Part shown: in pieces, positions 17,522 to 27,008 of the stretch
Layout: the number at the start of each line of letters is the position of its first letter
Numbering within the stretch: position 1 is the first letter of the stretch
From: Serinicoccus marinus DSM 15273
Lineage (GTDB): Bacteria > Actinomycetota > Actinomycetes > Actinomycetales > Dermatophilaceae
Direction of reading: 5' to 3'
Length of the DNA stretch: 64,000 bases
Assembly: GCF_008386315.1 (NCBI RefSeq)
Contig: NZ_CP043808.1
Coordinates: 310,001-374,000, forward strand
Notes under the pieces: model-generated
Databases searched by the model: none
Seen by the model: the letters and a program-made list of their open reading frames with translations, nothing else
What the model was told of the DNA's origin: nothing
Translations under genes and position numbers: made by a program

Positions 17522-19222
17522 TCAGCGCTGGCGGCGGTCCCAGTGCGCGAAGCCGGCGGCGCGGGCCGCCTCCTGGCTCTCGAACCACACCTCGGCACGC
17601 ACCCCGTCGTAGCTCGGCGACTCCGGGGTGTGGAAGAGCATCGAGCCGGAGTTGCCCTTGATGGCCCAGCCGGCGGGTCCGGAGCCGTCCTCCAGCGGCT
17701 CCGCGGAGCCGGCGCCGTAGATCGACTCCGCGAAGACCGGTGCACCGGCGTCGGCGCCCTGATTCATCCGCTCCTCAGCCGGGGCCTGGTCATCCCAGGT
17801 CTGGTCGCCGCGGTCCTCGGTGACGGGTGCCGCGCCGGCGGTGGTGCCCTCGCCGGCCCACGTCTCGTCGTGGCCCTCCTGCGCGGGGGCGACCCCGGCC
17901 GCAGTGCCCTTGTCGGTCCAGGACTCCTCGCCGGTGGCGGCGTCGTCGCCACGGCCCAGGTCCGTGGTCGAGAAGGTGCCCTCGTCCCAGGACTGCGCCT
18001 GCTGCGTCTCGTCCCCGGTCGCCGTGCCCTGGTCGGTCCACGACTGCCCGGGCTGGTCCTCGGTGACCGACGCCCCGCCGGCAGCCGTGCCCTGCTCGGT
18101 CCAGCTCTGCTCCGGGTGGTCGTCGGCGACCGGGTCGGTGCCCGTGGCCGTGCCCTGGTCGGTCCAGGACTGGTCCTGACGAGAGTCCATCCCGGCGGAG
18201 GTCTCCTCGGTCCACCGGTCCTCGCGGCCGTCGGTGCCCGCCGTCGACGCGGGCGGCACGACGCCGGCATCGTGCGTGGTGCCGGAGGTCGCGGGGTCCG
18301 TCGCCGCGGCGTCGGTCCCCCCGGCCTCCTCGACGACGACCGCGTGGCCGCCCTCGTCGCTGCGGTAGGTCGTGGCCGGGTCGCCGACGGGGTACTCCTC
18401 GCCGGCTCCGCCGCCCTGGGCGTCCAGCACCTCGTCGGCGGTCAGCGGCTCACCGGCCGGCGCCTGCTCCTGCGCGTGCAGCGGCTCCTCGCTCGCCCCC
18501 GCACTCACCTCGTCATCGGAGAGGGCGGACACGCCGTCCTCCTCGGTCGGGGCGGCGTGTGCCCCGCCCGTGGAGTGGTGCGCGCCCTCGTCGCGGGCCA
18601 TGCCCTCGTCGTCACGCAGCCCGTCGTCGGCCGTGCCGTCGCCCTGGGTCGCCCCGGCCACGGCAGCGCCCCCGGCTGCACCGGTCGCACCGATGGCCGC
18701 GGCCTCGCGCCAGCGGCCCGGGTCGTCCTCGTCCACGTGCCCGCTGTCGTGCTCGGCGTCGTCCGCACCCATGGGGCCCGGGTCCTGCTCGGCCGCGGGT
18801 GCCGTGTCGTAGCGCGACTCGGTCGGGGCGACCCCCGCCGCCTCGCCGTCGGCCCCGGACAGCTCATCGTCACCGGCGTGCGGCTGGTGGCTCTCGGTCC
18901 CGCCCACCGGCGCGCCGTCGGGCGCCTGGCCCGTCTGACCCGGCGCCGGCTCGACCGGCGCCTCCTCGGCCCGCGTCCCCTCGGCCGGGTCGGTGGACAC
19001 CGCTCGCTCGGGCGCGGCGGGGTCCGCACCGGCATACCCCGAGGTGGTCGGGTCCGCGCCGGGCGTCACGCCGTCGCGCCCCTCGCTGCCGACCACACCG
19101 CCCTCGTCCCGGGCGTCCAACGCGGCGCCGGAGTCGTCCCCCGGGCGACGCAGCAACCAGAAGACGACGACGCCGATGAGCAGCAGCAGCAGGATCAGCA
19201 TGATCCAGGTGGTGGGGTCCAT
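17522..19222 (-). CDS. single-pass membrane protein with acidic tail, Trp-containing repeats and a C-terminal IKGN module
   Basis: 566 aa. Residues 1-25 form one membrane segment (TWIMLILLLLLIGVVVFWLL). A very acidic, Ala/Gly/Asp-rich low-complexity stretch of about 300 residues follows. Residues about 330-480 hold roughly seven imperfect 20-22-residue repeats ending in variants of QSWTDQGTATG. The last 65 residues form a compact module (GPAGWAIKGNSGSMLFHTPE ... AEVWF ... AAGFAHW) seen at the C-termini of several actinobacterial proteins and of unknown function. GGAGGG sits before ATG 19222. The layout suggests a surface or envelope tether. No enzyme motif seen; function unknown. Confidence 0.7.
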   Translation of the reverse strand: MDPTTWIMLILLLLLIGVVVFWLLRRPGDDSGAALDARDEGGVVGSEGRDGVTPGADPTTSGYAGADPAAPERAVSTDPAEGTRAEEAPVEPAPGQTGQAPDGAPVGGTESHQPHAGDDELSGADGEAAGVAPTESRYDTAPAAEQDPGPMGADDAEHDSGHVDEDDPGRWREAAAIGATGAAGGAAVAGATQGDGTADDGLRDDEGMARDEGAHHSTGGAHAAPTEEDGVSALSDDEVSAGASEEPLHAQEQAPAGEPLTADEVLDAQGGGAGEEYPVGDPATTYRSDEGGHAVVVEEAGGTDAAATDPATSGTTHDAGVVPPASTAGTDGREDRWTEETSAGMDSRQDQSWTDQGTATGTDPVADDHPEQSWTEQGTAAGGASVTEDQPGQSWTDQGTATGDETQQAQSWDEGTFSTTDLGRGDDAATGEESWTDKGTAAGVAPAQEGHDETWAGEGTTAGAAPVTEDRGDQTWDDQAPAEERMNQGADAGAPVFAESIYGAGSAEPLEDGSGPAGWAIKGNSGSMLFHTPESPSYDGVRAEVWFESQEAARAAGFAHWDRRQR

Positions 19223-19361
19223 CGTGGTCCCTCCGTTCCGGCGGCCCGCAGGCCGCATTCGGGTATGCGTGCGGGCTGGTGCCCGCGACCGGTCCCTACC
19301 GTAGTGCGAAACGTGCAGGTCGGCCATCACGACGGCCGAGCCTGCTGCCACACTCGTGCGC

Positions 19362-20006
19362 GTGAGCGACGAGCAGGAGGAGAGCGTCGGAGCCGGCCCG
19401 TGGTCCGGGCCGTGGCCGCGGGACGCGCACGGTGCCCTGCCGGAGCACCTGGATCCCGAGCTCCTGAGCGCCGGTGACCGGCGCAACGTCATGGATCGCT
19501 ATCGCTACTGGCGGCACGACGCCGTCGTCGCCGACCTCGACACCCGCCGGCACGGCTTCCACGTGGCGATCGAGAACTGGGGCCACGACTTCAACATCGG
19601 GTCGGTCGTCCGCACCGCCAACGCCTTCAACGCCGCCGCGGTGCACATCGTGGGCCGACGCAGGTGGAACCGGCGCGGGGCGATGGTCACCGACCGCTAC
19701 CTGCACGAGCAGCACCACCCCGACGTCGCGCACCTCCTCGCCTGGTCACGGGAGCACGATCTGCCCGTGCTCGGGATCGACAACGTGCCCGGTTCGATCC
19801 CGATCGAGGGGTATGCCCTCCCGCGGGACTGCGTGCTCCTCTTCGGCCAGGAGGGGCCGGGCCTGAGCGCCGAGGCCGTCGACGGGTGCGCGGACGTGCT
19901 CGCCATCAGCCAGTACGGATCCACCCGCTCGCTCAACGCCGGGGCGGCCGCAGCGATCGTGATGTACCACTGGGCGCTGCGGCACGCCGGGCGCCTGACA
20001 CCATGA
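19362..20006 (+). CDS. SpoU/TrmH-family RNA 2'-O-methyltransferase
   Basis: About 214 aa. The three SPOUT motifs are present: NIGSVVRTANAF (motif 1), LLFGQEGPGLS (motif 2) and YGSTRSLNAGAAAAIVMYHW (motif 3, knot). Residues 1-50 are a variable acidic extension. The enzyme would use SAM to methylate a tRNA or rRNA ribose; the exact target cannot be told. GTG 19362 with CACACT about 7 nt upstream is preferred over GTG 19356. It is followed after 4 nt by a transglutaminase-like gene. Confidence 0.85.
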   Translation: MSDEQEESVGAGPWSGPWPRDAHGALPEHLDPELLSAGDRRNVMDRYRYWRHDAVVADLDTRRHGFHVAIENWGHDFNIGSVVRTANAFNAAAVHIVGRRRWNRRGAMVTDRYLHEQHHPDVAHLLAWSREHDLPVLGIDNVPGSIPIEGYALPRDCVLLFGQEGPGLSAEAVDGCADVLAISQYGSTRSLNAGAAAAIVMYHWALRHAGRLTP

Positions 20007-20010
20007 GGGC

Positions 20011-20814
20011 ATGCGACGACACCTCTCCGCGGACCTGACCGCTGCCATCACGAGCCCGGTCGAGGCCACCCTCGGCGTGACCGTGGCCGACGGCGTCGCC
20101 ACCGAGCAGGAGCGCTTCACCATCACCCTCGACGGTGACCCGGTCGACGTCCAGGACGTCCTCGACGAGGCCAGCGGCACCCGGTGGCACGTCGTCCGCG
20201 ACGTCCCGCCCGGGGAGCTCGCCGTCAGCTACGCCGCAACCGTCACCGACGGGGGTGCCGCGGCGCCGGTCACCCCGCTGGACCGCATCCACTACGTCCG
20301 GCCCAGCCGCTACGTCGACCTGGACCGGCTGGAGGCCGTGGCCCGCGCCGAGGTGGGAGACGTCGCCGGCGAGCAGGGCGTCCTCGACGTCGCCGACTGG
20401 GTGCACGAGCACCTCCGCTACGTCATCGGCTCCTCGACCGTGACCGACGGCGCGAGCGACACCTACCTGTCCAGGACCGGGGTGTGCCGGGACTTCGCCC
20501 ACCTGACGCTCGCGCTGCTGCGCGCCCGCGGCATACCTGCCCGGCTCGTCGCCTGCTACGCCCCGGGGCTGTCGCCGATGGACTTCCACGCCGTCGTCGA
20601 GGCGGCGGTCGACGACCGGTGGGTCGTCGTGGACCCGACCCGGCTGGCGCCGCGCACCTCGCTGGTGCGGATCAGCGCCGGCGCCGACGCCAGCGAGACG
20701 TCCTTCCTCACCGTGCACTCCGGCGGGATGACCTTCAAGGGCCTGCAGGTCACGGCGACCGCCGAGGGTGACCTGCCCGGCGACGACCACCGCGGCACGG
20801 TGTCCATCGCCTGA
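20011..20814 (+). CDS. transglutaminase-like domain protein
   Basis: 267 aa. Catalytic triad of the transglutaminase/protease-like fold: Cys in RTGVCRDFAHL, His in MDFHAVVEA, Asp in VVVDPTRLAPR. The N-terminal half is the beta-rich region seen in bacterial members. No signal peptide, so it is probably cytosolic. It converges on the similar gene 20825-21667, which belongs to the CP-ATP-grasp/alpha-E cluster; the two are related only in the catalytic domain. Likely role: peptidase or amide-bond chemistry in the same pathway (inference). Confidence 0.82.
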   Translation: MRRHLSADLTAAITSPVEATLGVTVADGVATEQERFTITLDGDPVDVQDVLDEASGTRWHVVRDVPPGELAVSYAATVTDGGAAAPVTPLDRIHYVRPSRYVDLDRLEAVARAEVGDVAGEQGVLDVADWVHEHLRYVIGSSTVTDGASDTYLSRTGVCRDFAHLTLALLRARGIPARLVACYAPGLSPMDFHAVVEAAVDDRWVVVDPTRLAPRTSLVRISAGADASETSFLTVHSGGMTFKGLQVTATAEGDLPGDDHRGTVSIA

Positions 20815-20824
20815 CCGGCTCGCC

Positions 20825-21667
20825 TCAGGGTCGCAGGGCGGTCAGCTCGACCTCGACGAACATCGAGCTGCTCTTGGTGCCGGTGTAGATGCCTCGCAGC
20901 GGGGGCACGTCGCCGTACTCCCGGCCGCGGGCGACCTCCACGTGGCGGCCGCCGGGCTGGATGGCGTTGGTCGGGTCCATCCCGACCCACTCGCCGTCCC
21001 ACCAGCGCACCCAGGCGTGCGACTCCCCGGTGTACGGCGTCCCGATCTCGGGCTCGCGCGCCGGGAGCAGGTAGCCGCTGACGTAGCAGGCCGGGATCCC
21101 CACGGACCGCAGGCAGCCGATGGTGAGGTTCGACATGTCCTGGCAGACGCCGGAGCGGTTGGCCCACGCCTCGGACGCGCGGGTGTGCACCCCGGTCGAC
21201 CCGGAGACGTACTCCATCTCGTCGTGCACGAGCTCGACGACCTCGCGCGCGCACTCGCTCGGGGTGGCGCTGCGTCCGGCGATCTCCTCGACCCGTGACC
21301 TGAGCTCCTCCGGCGGCTCGACCATCGGTGACTGCAGGAGGTACTCGCTGAGGTCGTCGAAGACCTCCGAGCTGCGCACGGCCTCCCAGCTCAGGCCCTC
21401 GCCGGTGACCTCCGGGCGCTGCACGTCGACGGTGGCCGAGGCGGTCACCGCGAGCCGCGGGTGCGGCTCGTGCACCTCGAACTGCGTCACCGTGGTGCCC
21501 CAGTAGTCGGTGTAGGTGTTGGTCCACGCCGTCGGCGCGATGTCGACCTTGGTGTGCAGCACCGCCTGGTGCAGGGTCGAGCGCGGCGACATCCGCGCCT
21601 CGTTGAAGGAGTGGGAGGCCATGCCGGCGTACTCGTAGCCGGTCCGGTGCACGATCCGCAGCAGCAT
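20825..21667 (-). CDS. transglutaminase family protein of the CP-ATP-grasp/alpha-E cluster
   Basis: 280 aa, starting MLLRIVHRTGYEY like the well-conserved family found beside alpha-E and circularly permuted ATP-grasp genes. Catalytic Cys in RSGVCQDMSNL, His in SHAWVRWW, Asp in GMDPTNA. ATG 21667 shares its first base with the stop of the alpha-E gene (TGATG), so expression is coupled. Comparative genomics links these three families to synthesis or processing of an unknown peptide; direct biochemistry is lacking. Confidence 0.88.
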   Translation of the reverse strand: MLLRIVHRTGYEYAGMASHSFNEARMSPRSTLHQAVLHTKVDIAPTAWTNTYTDYWGTTVTQFEVHEPHPRLAVTASATVDVQRPEVTGEGLSWEAVRSSEVFDDLSEYLLQSPMVEPPEELRSRVEEIAGRSATPSECAREVVELVHDEMEYVSGSTGVHTRASEAWANRSGVCQDMSNLTIGCLRSVGIPACYVSGYLLPAREPEIGTPYTGESHAWVRWWDGEWVGMDPTNAIQPGGRHVEVARGREYGDVPPLRGIYTGTKSSSMFVEVELTALRP

Positions 21668-22598
21668 CAGCGCACCCCCGCCCGCCAGACGGACGCACCG
21701 GCACCGTCGAAGTAGTGGTCCGAGACCGTGTCGTTGACCGCGCTGCAGGTGCGCTGCAGCCTGCTCATGCGCTCGGGCAGGTGGGCCATCGTCTCCTCCA
21801 GTGATCCGAACTCCAGCTCGGCCCGGGCCCGGCCCAGCGCCTTGACCGCCTCACCGGTGATCCCGGTGCGCCGGCCGCCGGTGGCCGACTCGAGCGAGGC
21901 GAGCGCCTCCTCGGCGGCCTGCAGCGAGACCAGCACCGACCGCGGGAAGAGCCGGTCGAGCAGCAGGAACTCCGCCGCCTGCGCGTCGGTCGCCGCGCCC
22001 CGGTAGGTGCGGATGAAGGCATGGTGCGCGCCGCACGCGCGCAGGGTCTGGGTCCAGGCATACGGGCTGTCGGCGTTGTATGCCGCGGACTCGATGATCC
22101 GCGAGGTCATGTCCACCCGCTCCAGCTGCCGGCCGAGCATCATGTACTGCCTGCCTCGTCGTGGGTCATCGTCGTGTCCGCGATGCCCCCGACGACCGCG
22201 CAGCGCTCCCGGACGAGCTGGCAGGCGCGGTGCGCCGGCACGTGCTGCAGCCGGTTGCCCCGCATCATGTTCCACGTCGTGTTGACGGCCTCCCACATCT
22301 CCAGCGAGACCGTCTCCCGGGAGCGCCGGGCGCTCTCACGGGCGCCGTAGAAGGCGGCGACCATCGAGGTGAGCGAGGTCTCGTCCCAGCCGAGGAGCTG
22401 GAGCACCGTCTGGTGGTCGGTGCTGGCGGCGCCGTCGATGCCCATGACCCGGAGCAGCACCTCGCTGGTGGCCTCCTCGTCGACGACGGGGTCCTCCAGC
22501 AGGAGGGTGAGGTGCACCTCCAGCAGCCGAGAGGTGTCCTCGGCCCGCTCGAGGTAGCGACCGATCCAGAAGAGCGACTCGGCGATCCGGCTCAGCAT
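21667..22598 (-). pseudogene. alpha-E (DUF403) domain protein, frameshifted
   Basis: All-helical protein rich in Arg/Glu, beginning MLSRIAESLFWIGRYLERAEDTSR, the hallmark start of the alpha-E family. The frame breaks near 22150: GIADTTMTHDEA continues as RQYMMLGRQLERVDMTSRI once one base is restored. Repaired length about 310 aa, normal. It overlaps the upstream CP-ATP-grasp gene by 7 bases. A sequencing error is the likely cause because both neighbours are intact. Confidence 0.85.
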
Positions 22599-24181
22599 GG
22601 TGCCGCCTCCTGCCGCTCGGGTCCGGCCTGTTGTTGCTGCTGCTCCTGCTCCGCGGGCTCGGCCTCGGAGCGTTTCAGCGCGACCTGCGGCGCGGTGCCG
22701 ATCTGCACCTGCCGCTGGGCGCGCGGCTCGACCCGGGTCCGGCGGCCGTCGCCGGAGAGCACCCAGGTGTCCTTCGAGCCGCCACCCCGGCTGGAGTTGA
22801 CGATGAGCTCGCCCTCCCCGAGCGCGACCCGGGTCAGGCCGCCGGGCAGGACCCAGACCTTCTCGCCGTCGTTGATCGCGAACGGCCGCAGGTCGACGTG
22901 CCGGGGACGCAGCCCGTCGTCGACCATGGTCGGCACGGTGGACAGCTGCACCACCGGCTGGGCGATCCAGCCGCGCGGCGAGGCGGTCACCGTGGCCCGC
23001 AGCTGGTCCAGCTCCTCCTTGCTGGCCTGCGGCCCGATGACGATCCCCTTGCCGCCGGAGCCGTCGACCGGCTTGAGCACCAGCTCGTCGAGGCGGTCCA
23101 TGACCTCCTCGCGGTGGGCGGGGTCCTCCAGGCGCCAGGTGTCGACGTTGGGCAGGATCGGCTCCTCGCCCAGGTAGTAGCGGATGATGTCCGGCACGTA
23201 GGAGTACATCAGCTTGTCGTCCGCGACGCCGTTGCCGACGGCGTTGGCGATGGTGACGTTGCCCGCGCGCGCGGCGTTGAGGATCCCCGGGCAGCCGAGG
23301 ACGGAGTCGTTGCGGAAGGCGACCGGGTCCAGGAAGTCGTCGTCGACGCGGCGGTAGATCACGTGCACCGGCTGCAGCCCGTGCGTCGTGCGCATCATCA
23401 CCCGGCCGCCCTGCGTCACCAGGTCGCGGCCCTCGACGAGCCGGCAGCCCATGAGCCGGGCCAGCAGCGAGTGCTCGAAGTAGGCCGAGTTGTAGGGGCC
23501 GGGGGTGAGCACGACGACCTCGGGGTCGGTGATCCCCGAGGGGGCCGCGGCCCGCAGCGCCCGCAGCAACCTGCTCGGGTATGCCGCCACCGGCCGGATC
23601 CGGTGGGTCCCCACGACCTCGGGCAGGGTGGAGGTCATCGCCCGGCGGTTGGTGAGGACGTAGGAGACCCCGCTGGGGATCCGCACGTTGTCCTCGAGGA
23701 CCCGGAAGGTCCCGTCACCGTCCCGGATGAGGTCGATCCCGGAGACGTGCACCCGCACGCCGTTGAGCGGCTGGATGTCGAAAGCCACCCGGTGGTAGTG
23801 GCTGGACGTGGTGACGATGTGCCGAGGCAGCACGCGGTCGGTGATGATCTGCATCGGGCCGTAGATGTCGGCCAGGAAGGCCTCCAGCGCGGTGACCCGC
23901 TGGGCCACGCCGGCCTCGACGTGCGACCAGGTGTCGGCGTCGATGACCCGCGGCACGATGTCGAGCGGGAAGGGTCGCTCCTCGCCCTCGTAGTCGAAGG
24001 TGACGCCCTGGTCGTGGTAGCTCTTGCTGACGTACTCACCCCGGTTGCGGACGTCCTCCAGCCCGAAGGTGTCGAACTGGGTGGTGATCTGGTCGTATCC
24101 CGGACGCACCTGCCCGTCGGTGGTCATCGTCTCGTCGAAGATCGACGGCGTGGTCGGGTAGTCGGTGAACGCGCCAGTCAT
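22592..24181 (-). CDS. circularly permuted ATP-grasp protein (DUF404/DUF407)
   Basis: 529 aa. Conserved marks of the family: GVTFDYEGEERPFPLDIVPR near residue 60, VLEDNVRIPSGVSYVLTNR, LTPGPYNSAYFEH, and the ATP-grasp core VLKPVDGSGGKGIVIGP. The C-terminal tail is Glu/Gln-rich with a five-Gln run. First gene of a three-gene operon with alpha-E and transglutaminase. Predicted to ligate a peptide or amino acid using ATP. ATG 24181 has TAGGGT 6 nt upstream (leaderless pattern). Confidence 0.9.
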   Translation of the reverse strand: MTGAFTDYPTTPSIFDETMTTDGQVRPGYDQITTQFDTFGLEDVRNRGEYVSKSYHDQGVTFDYEGEERPFPLDIVPRVIDADTWSHVEAGVAQRVTALEAFLADIYGPMQIITDRVLPRHIVTTSSHYHRVAFDIQPLNGVRVHVSGIDLIRDGDGTFRVLEDNVRIPSGVSYVLTNRRAMTSTLPEVVGTHRIRPVAAYPSRLLRALRAAAPSGITDPEVVVLTPGPYNSAYFEHSLLARLMGCRLVEGRDLVTQGGRVMMRTTHGLQPVHVIYRRVDDDFLDPVAFRNDSVLGCPGILNAARAGNVTIANAVGNGVADDKLMYSYVPDIIRYYLGEEPILPNVDTWRLEDPAHREEVMDRLDELVLKPVDGSGGKGIVIGPQASKEELDQLRATVTASPRGWIAQPVVQLSTVPTMVDDGLRPRHVDLRPFAINDGEKVWVLPGGLTRVALGEGELIVNSSRGGGSKDTWVLSGDGRRTRVEPRAQRQVQIGTAPQVALKRSEAEPAEQEQQQQQAGPERQEAAPC

Positions 24182-24291
24182 GCCGCAACCCTAGTGGCCG
24201 GCGAAGGGCCGCAGGCGAGGCCCCCGTGGCCCGGACGCCTGTGGAAGCATAGGTGGTGACCTGACGTCATCCGCGTCCCCAGGAGGACACC

Positions 24292-25316
<1,025 letters not shown>

Positions 25317-25320
<4 letters not shown>

Positions 25321-25727
25321 GCGCCGGCACCTCGGACCTGCTGGGCATCCCGCCCACCGAGCTGCCCGAGGACCCGGCCGCCCGGGGACTGGAGGAAGGC
25401 GACCCGCGCACGGTCGCGGCGGCCTACCCGACGTCCTGCCTCGCATGGGCGATGCTCGCCGAGGACGCGCTGCACGAGGACGACGACGTGGCGGCCTACG
25501 CGTATGCCCGTACTGGTTACCACCGCGGTCTGGACCAGCTGCGCCGGGCCGGCTGGCGCGGGCAAGGACCGGTGCCGTGGGAGCACGAGCCGAACCGCGG
25601 CTTCCTGCGGGCGCTCGCGGCGCTGGCGACCGCCGCCGGTCGGATCGGGGAGACCGAGGAGCAGCACCGCTGCACCGAGTTCCTCCGCGCCTCCTCGGCG
25701 TCCGGGGCCCGTGAACTGGGGTTCTGA
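25317..25727 (+). CDS. DUF3151 family protein
   Basis: 136 aa. The short conserved family follows fba in many actinobacteria. Recognisable by AYPTSCLAWAMLAEDAL, AYAYARTGYHRGLDQLRRAGWRG and the closing NRGFLRALAAL. Helical, no membrane segment, no known catalytic motif; function unknown. GTG 25317 overlaps the aldolase stop, so it is translationally coupled. Two hairpins follow. Confidence 0.82.
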
Positions 25728-25746
25728 GTCCTGGTGAGCCCCCCGC

Positions 25747-25778
25747 CCGGTGGCGCGAGGGTCGTGTCGCGCCACCGG
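25747..25778 (+). terminator. hairpin terminator after fbaA-DUF3151
   Basis: A perfect 12-bp stem (25747-25758 with 25767-25778) with an 8-nt loop, 20 bp after the DUF3151 stop. No T-run. Confidence 0.6.
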
Positions 25779-25794
25779 ACCGGCCCGCCGATGT

Positions 25795-25837
25795 GCGAGC
25801 GGCGCCCGGGTCCGTGACCGCCCCGGGTGCCGCTCGC
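25795..25837. terminator. second strong hairpin in the same gap
   Basis: A 16-bp stem (25795-25810 with 25822-25837) with one G-T pair, 17 bp beyond the first hairpin. Tandem hairpins probably ensure transcription ends before the regulator gene. Confidence 0.5.
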
Positions 25838-25912
25838 TCCCCATGATCGGATCGATCGCGTCCCCTGACGTGCGGTCCGACGAGCCCATACAACCACGCC
25901 CGACAACTTGTT

Positions 25913-25943
25913 ACTGACATAAGTGTGTCAGTGGCCTTATCCT
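25913..25943 (+). promoter_or_regulatory. promoter and palindromic operator of the regulator gene
   Basis: ACTGACA (25913-25919) and TGTCAGT (25926-25932) form a perfect 20-bp palindrome. It overlaps a -35-like TGACAT (25915-25920), 17 bp from -10 TATCCT (25938-25943), which itself ends 7 nt before ATG 25951. Autoregulation by the encoded protein is inferred. Confidence 0.55.
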
Positions 25944-25950
25944 GCCATAG

Positions 25951-26925
25951 ATGAATGCTCAACCAGGGTCCGTAGGGCTGACCGAGGCGGCCGAGCAGCT
26001 CTACCGGCACGTGCTGCGCTCGGCCCCCGCGCCGATGGCCGAGCACGCCGAGGCCCTGGGCTGGCGGCTGCGGCAGACCGAGCAGGTCATGCGCGACCTG
26101 GAGCGGATGCGGCTGGCCCGCCGCACCTCGGAGGGGACCGTCAAGGTCGACGACCCGCGGGCGAGCGTGGGGCGGCTGCTCGACTCCGAGGAGTCCGAGC
26201 TGGACGAGCGGCGTCGCCGGCTGCTCGGGCTGCGCGAGTCGTTGGACAGCTTCGAGTCGGACTACCGCCGTGGGCTGCAGCTCTCCGGCCCGCGCGTCCC
26301 GCCGTGGGAGCAGGTGGCGCCGACGGAGGCGGCAGGCGTCGTCGAGCACCTCATCCGCACCTCACGCGGGTCGATCCGCCAGGTCACGGCCAAGATGGCG
26401 ACCGGCCCGGCGCACGACGACGCCGTCCGCAGCCAGTGGGACGGGCTCTCGACCGGGGGCCGGGACGTGCGCGGGATCTTCCCGCTGTCGGTGCTCACCG
26501 ACCCGGAGTGGCACCCCTTCGCGCAGTGGCGGGCGGGCGCGGGGGAGCAGCAGCGCTACCTGGCCGACGACAACATCCGGGTCGAGTTCGCGATCTTCGG
26601 CCGCTCCGGCGTGCTGCTGGAGGAGAACGGCGAGGACGCCGACTTCCTCCTGCTGCGACCGCCGGCCATCATCGACGCCTTCGTGACGCTCTTCGACGAG
26701 CTCTGGCGGCGGGCCGAGCCGCTGATGTCCCGGGACGCCTCCGCGCAGGACGTCAAGCTGCTCGAGCTGCTCTCGCTCGGCTTCAAGGACGAGGCCATCG
26801 CCCGGCAGATGGGGCTCGGGCTGCGCACCGTCCGGCGACGGGTCGCGGCGCTCATGGACGAGCACGGGGTCGACACCCGCTTCCAGCTCGGGCTGGCCGT
26901 GAGCCGCCGGGGACTCGTGGAGTGA
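25951..26925 (+). CDS. transcriptional regulator: TrmB-like N-terminus, LuxR-type C-terminal helix-turn-helix
   Basis: 324 aa. N-terminal winged-helix-like region (LTEAAEQLYRHVL ... ALGWRLRQTEQVMRDLERM), a central domain of about 170 residues probably for signal binding, and a C-terminal LuxR-type HTH (LLSLGFKDEAIARQMGLGLRTVRRRVAALM). Same architecture as the protein at 40282-41298. A TATCCT -10 ends 7 nt before ATG 25951, so the mRNA is probably leaderless. The palindrome over the -35 suggests self-repression. Signal and targets are unknown. Confidence 0.8.
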   Translation: MNAQPGSVGLTEAAEQLYRHVLRSAPAPMAEHAEALGWRLRQTEQVMRDLERMRLARRTSEGTVKVDDPRASVGRLLDSEESELDERRRRLLGLRESLDSFESDYRRGLQLSGPRVPPWEQVAPTEAAGVVEHLIRTSRGSIRQVTAKMATGPAHDDAVRSQWDGLSTGGRDVRGIFPLSVLTDPEWHPFAQWRAGAGEQQRYLADDNIRVEFAIFGRSGVLLEENGEDADFLLLRPPAIIDAFVTLFDELWRRAEPLMSRDASAQDVKLLELLSLGFKDEAIARQMGLGLRTVRRRVAALMDEHGVDTRFQLGLAVSRRGLVE

Positions 26926-27008
26926 CGCGGGGGCGACGCGGTCGGCATACCCGTGCCCGGCGTCGATAGAGTGAGGAGTCACCTGCCGCGAGAGAAAGGC
27001 ACCACACC

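Noticed and set aside
17780-18230. Regular DNA periodicity of about 60-66 bp that could suggest a CRISPR or minisatellite.
   Set aside because: It is the coding sequence of imperfect WTDQGTA protein repeats; bases vary at third codon positions.
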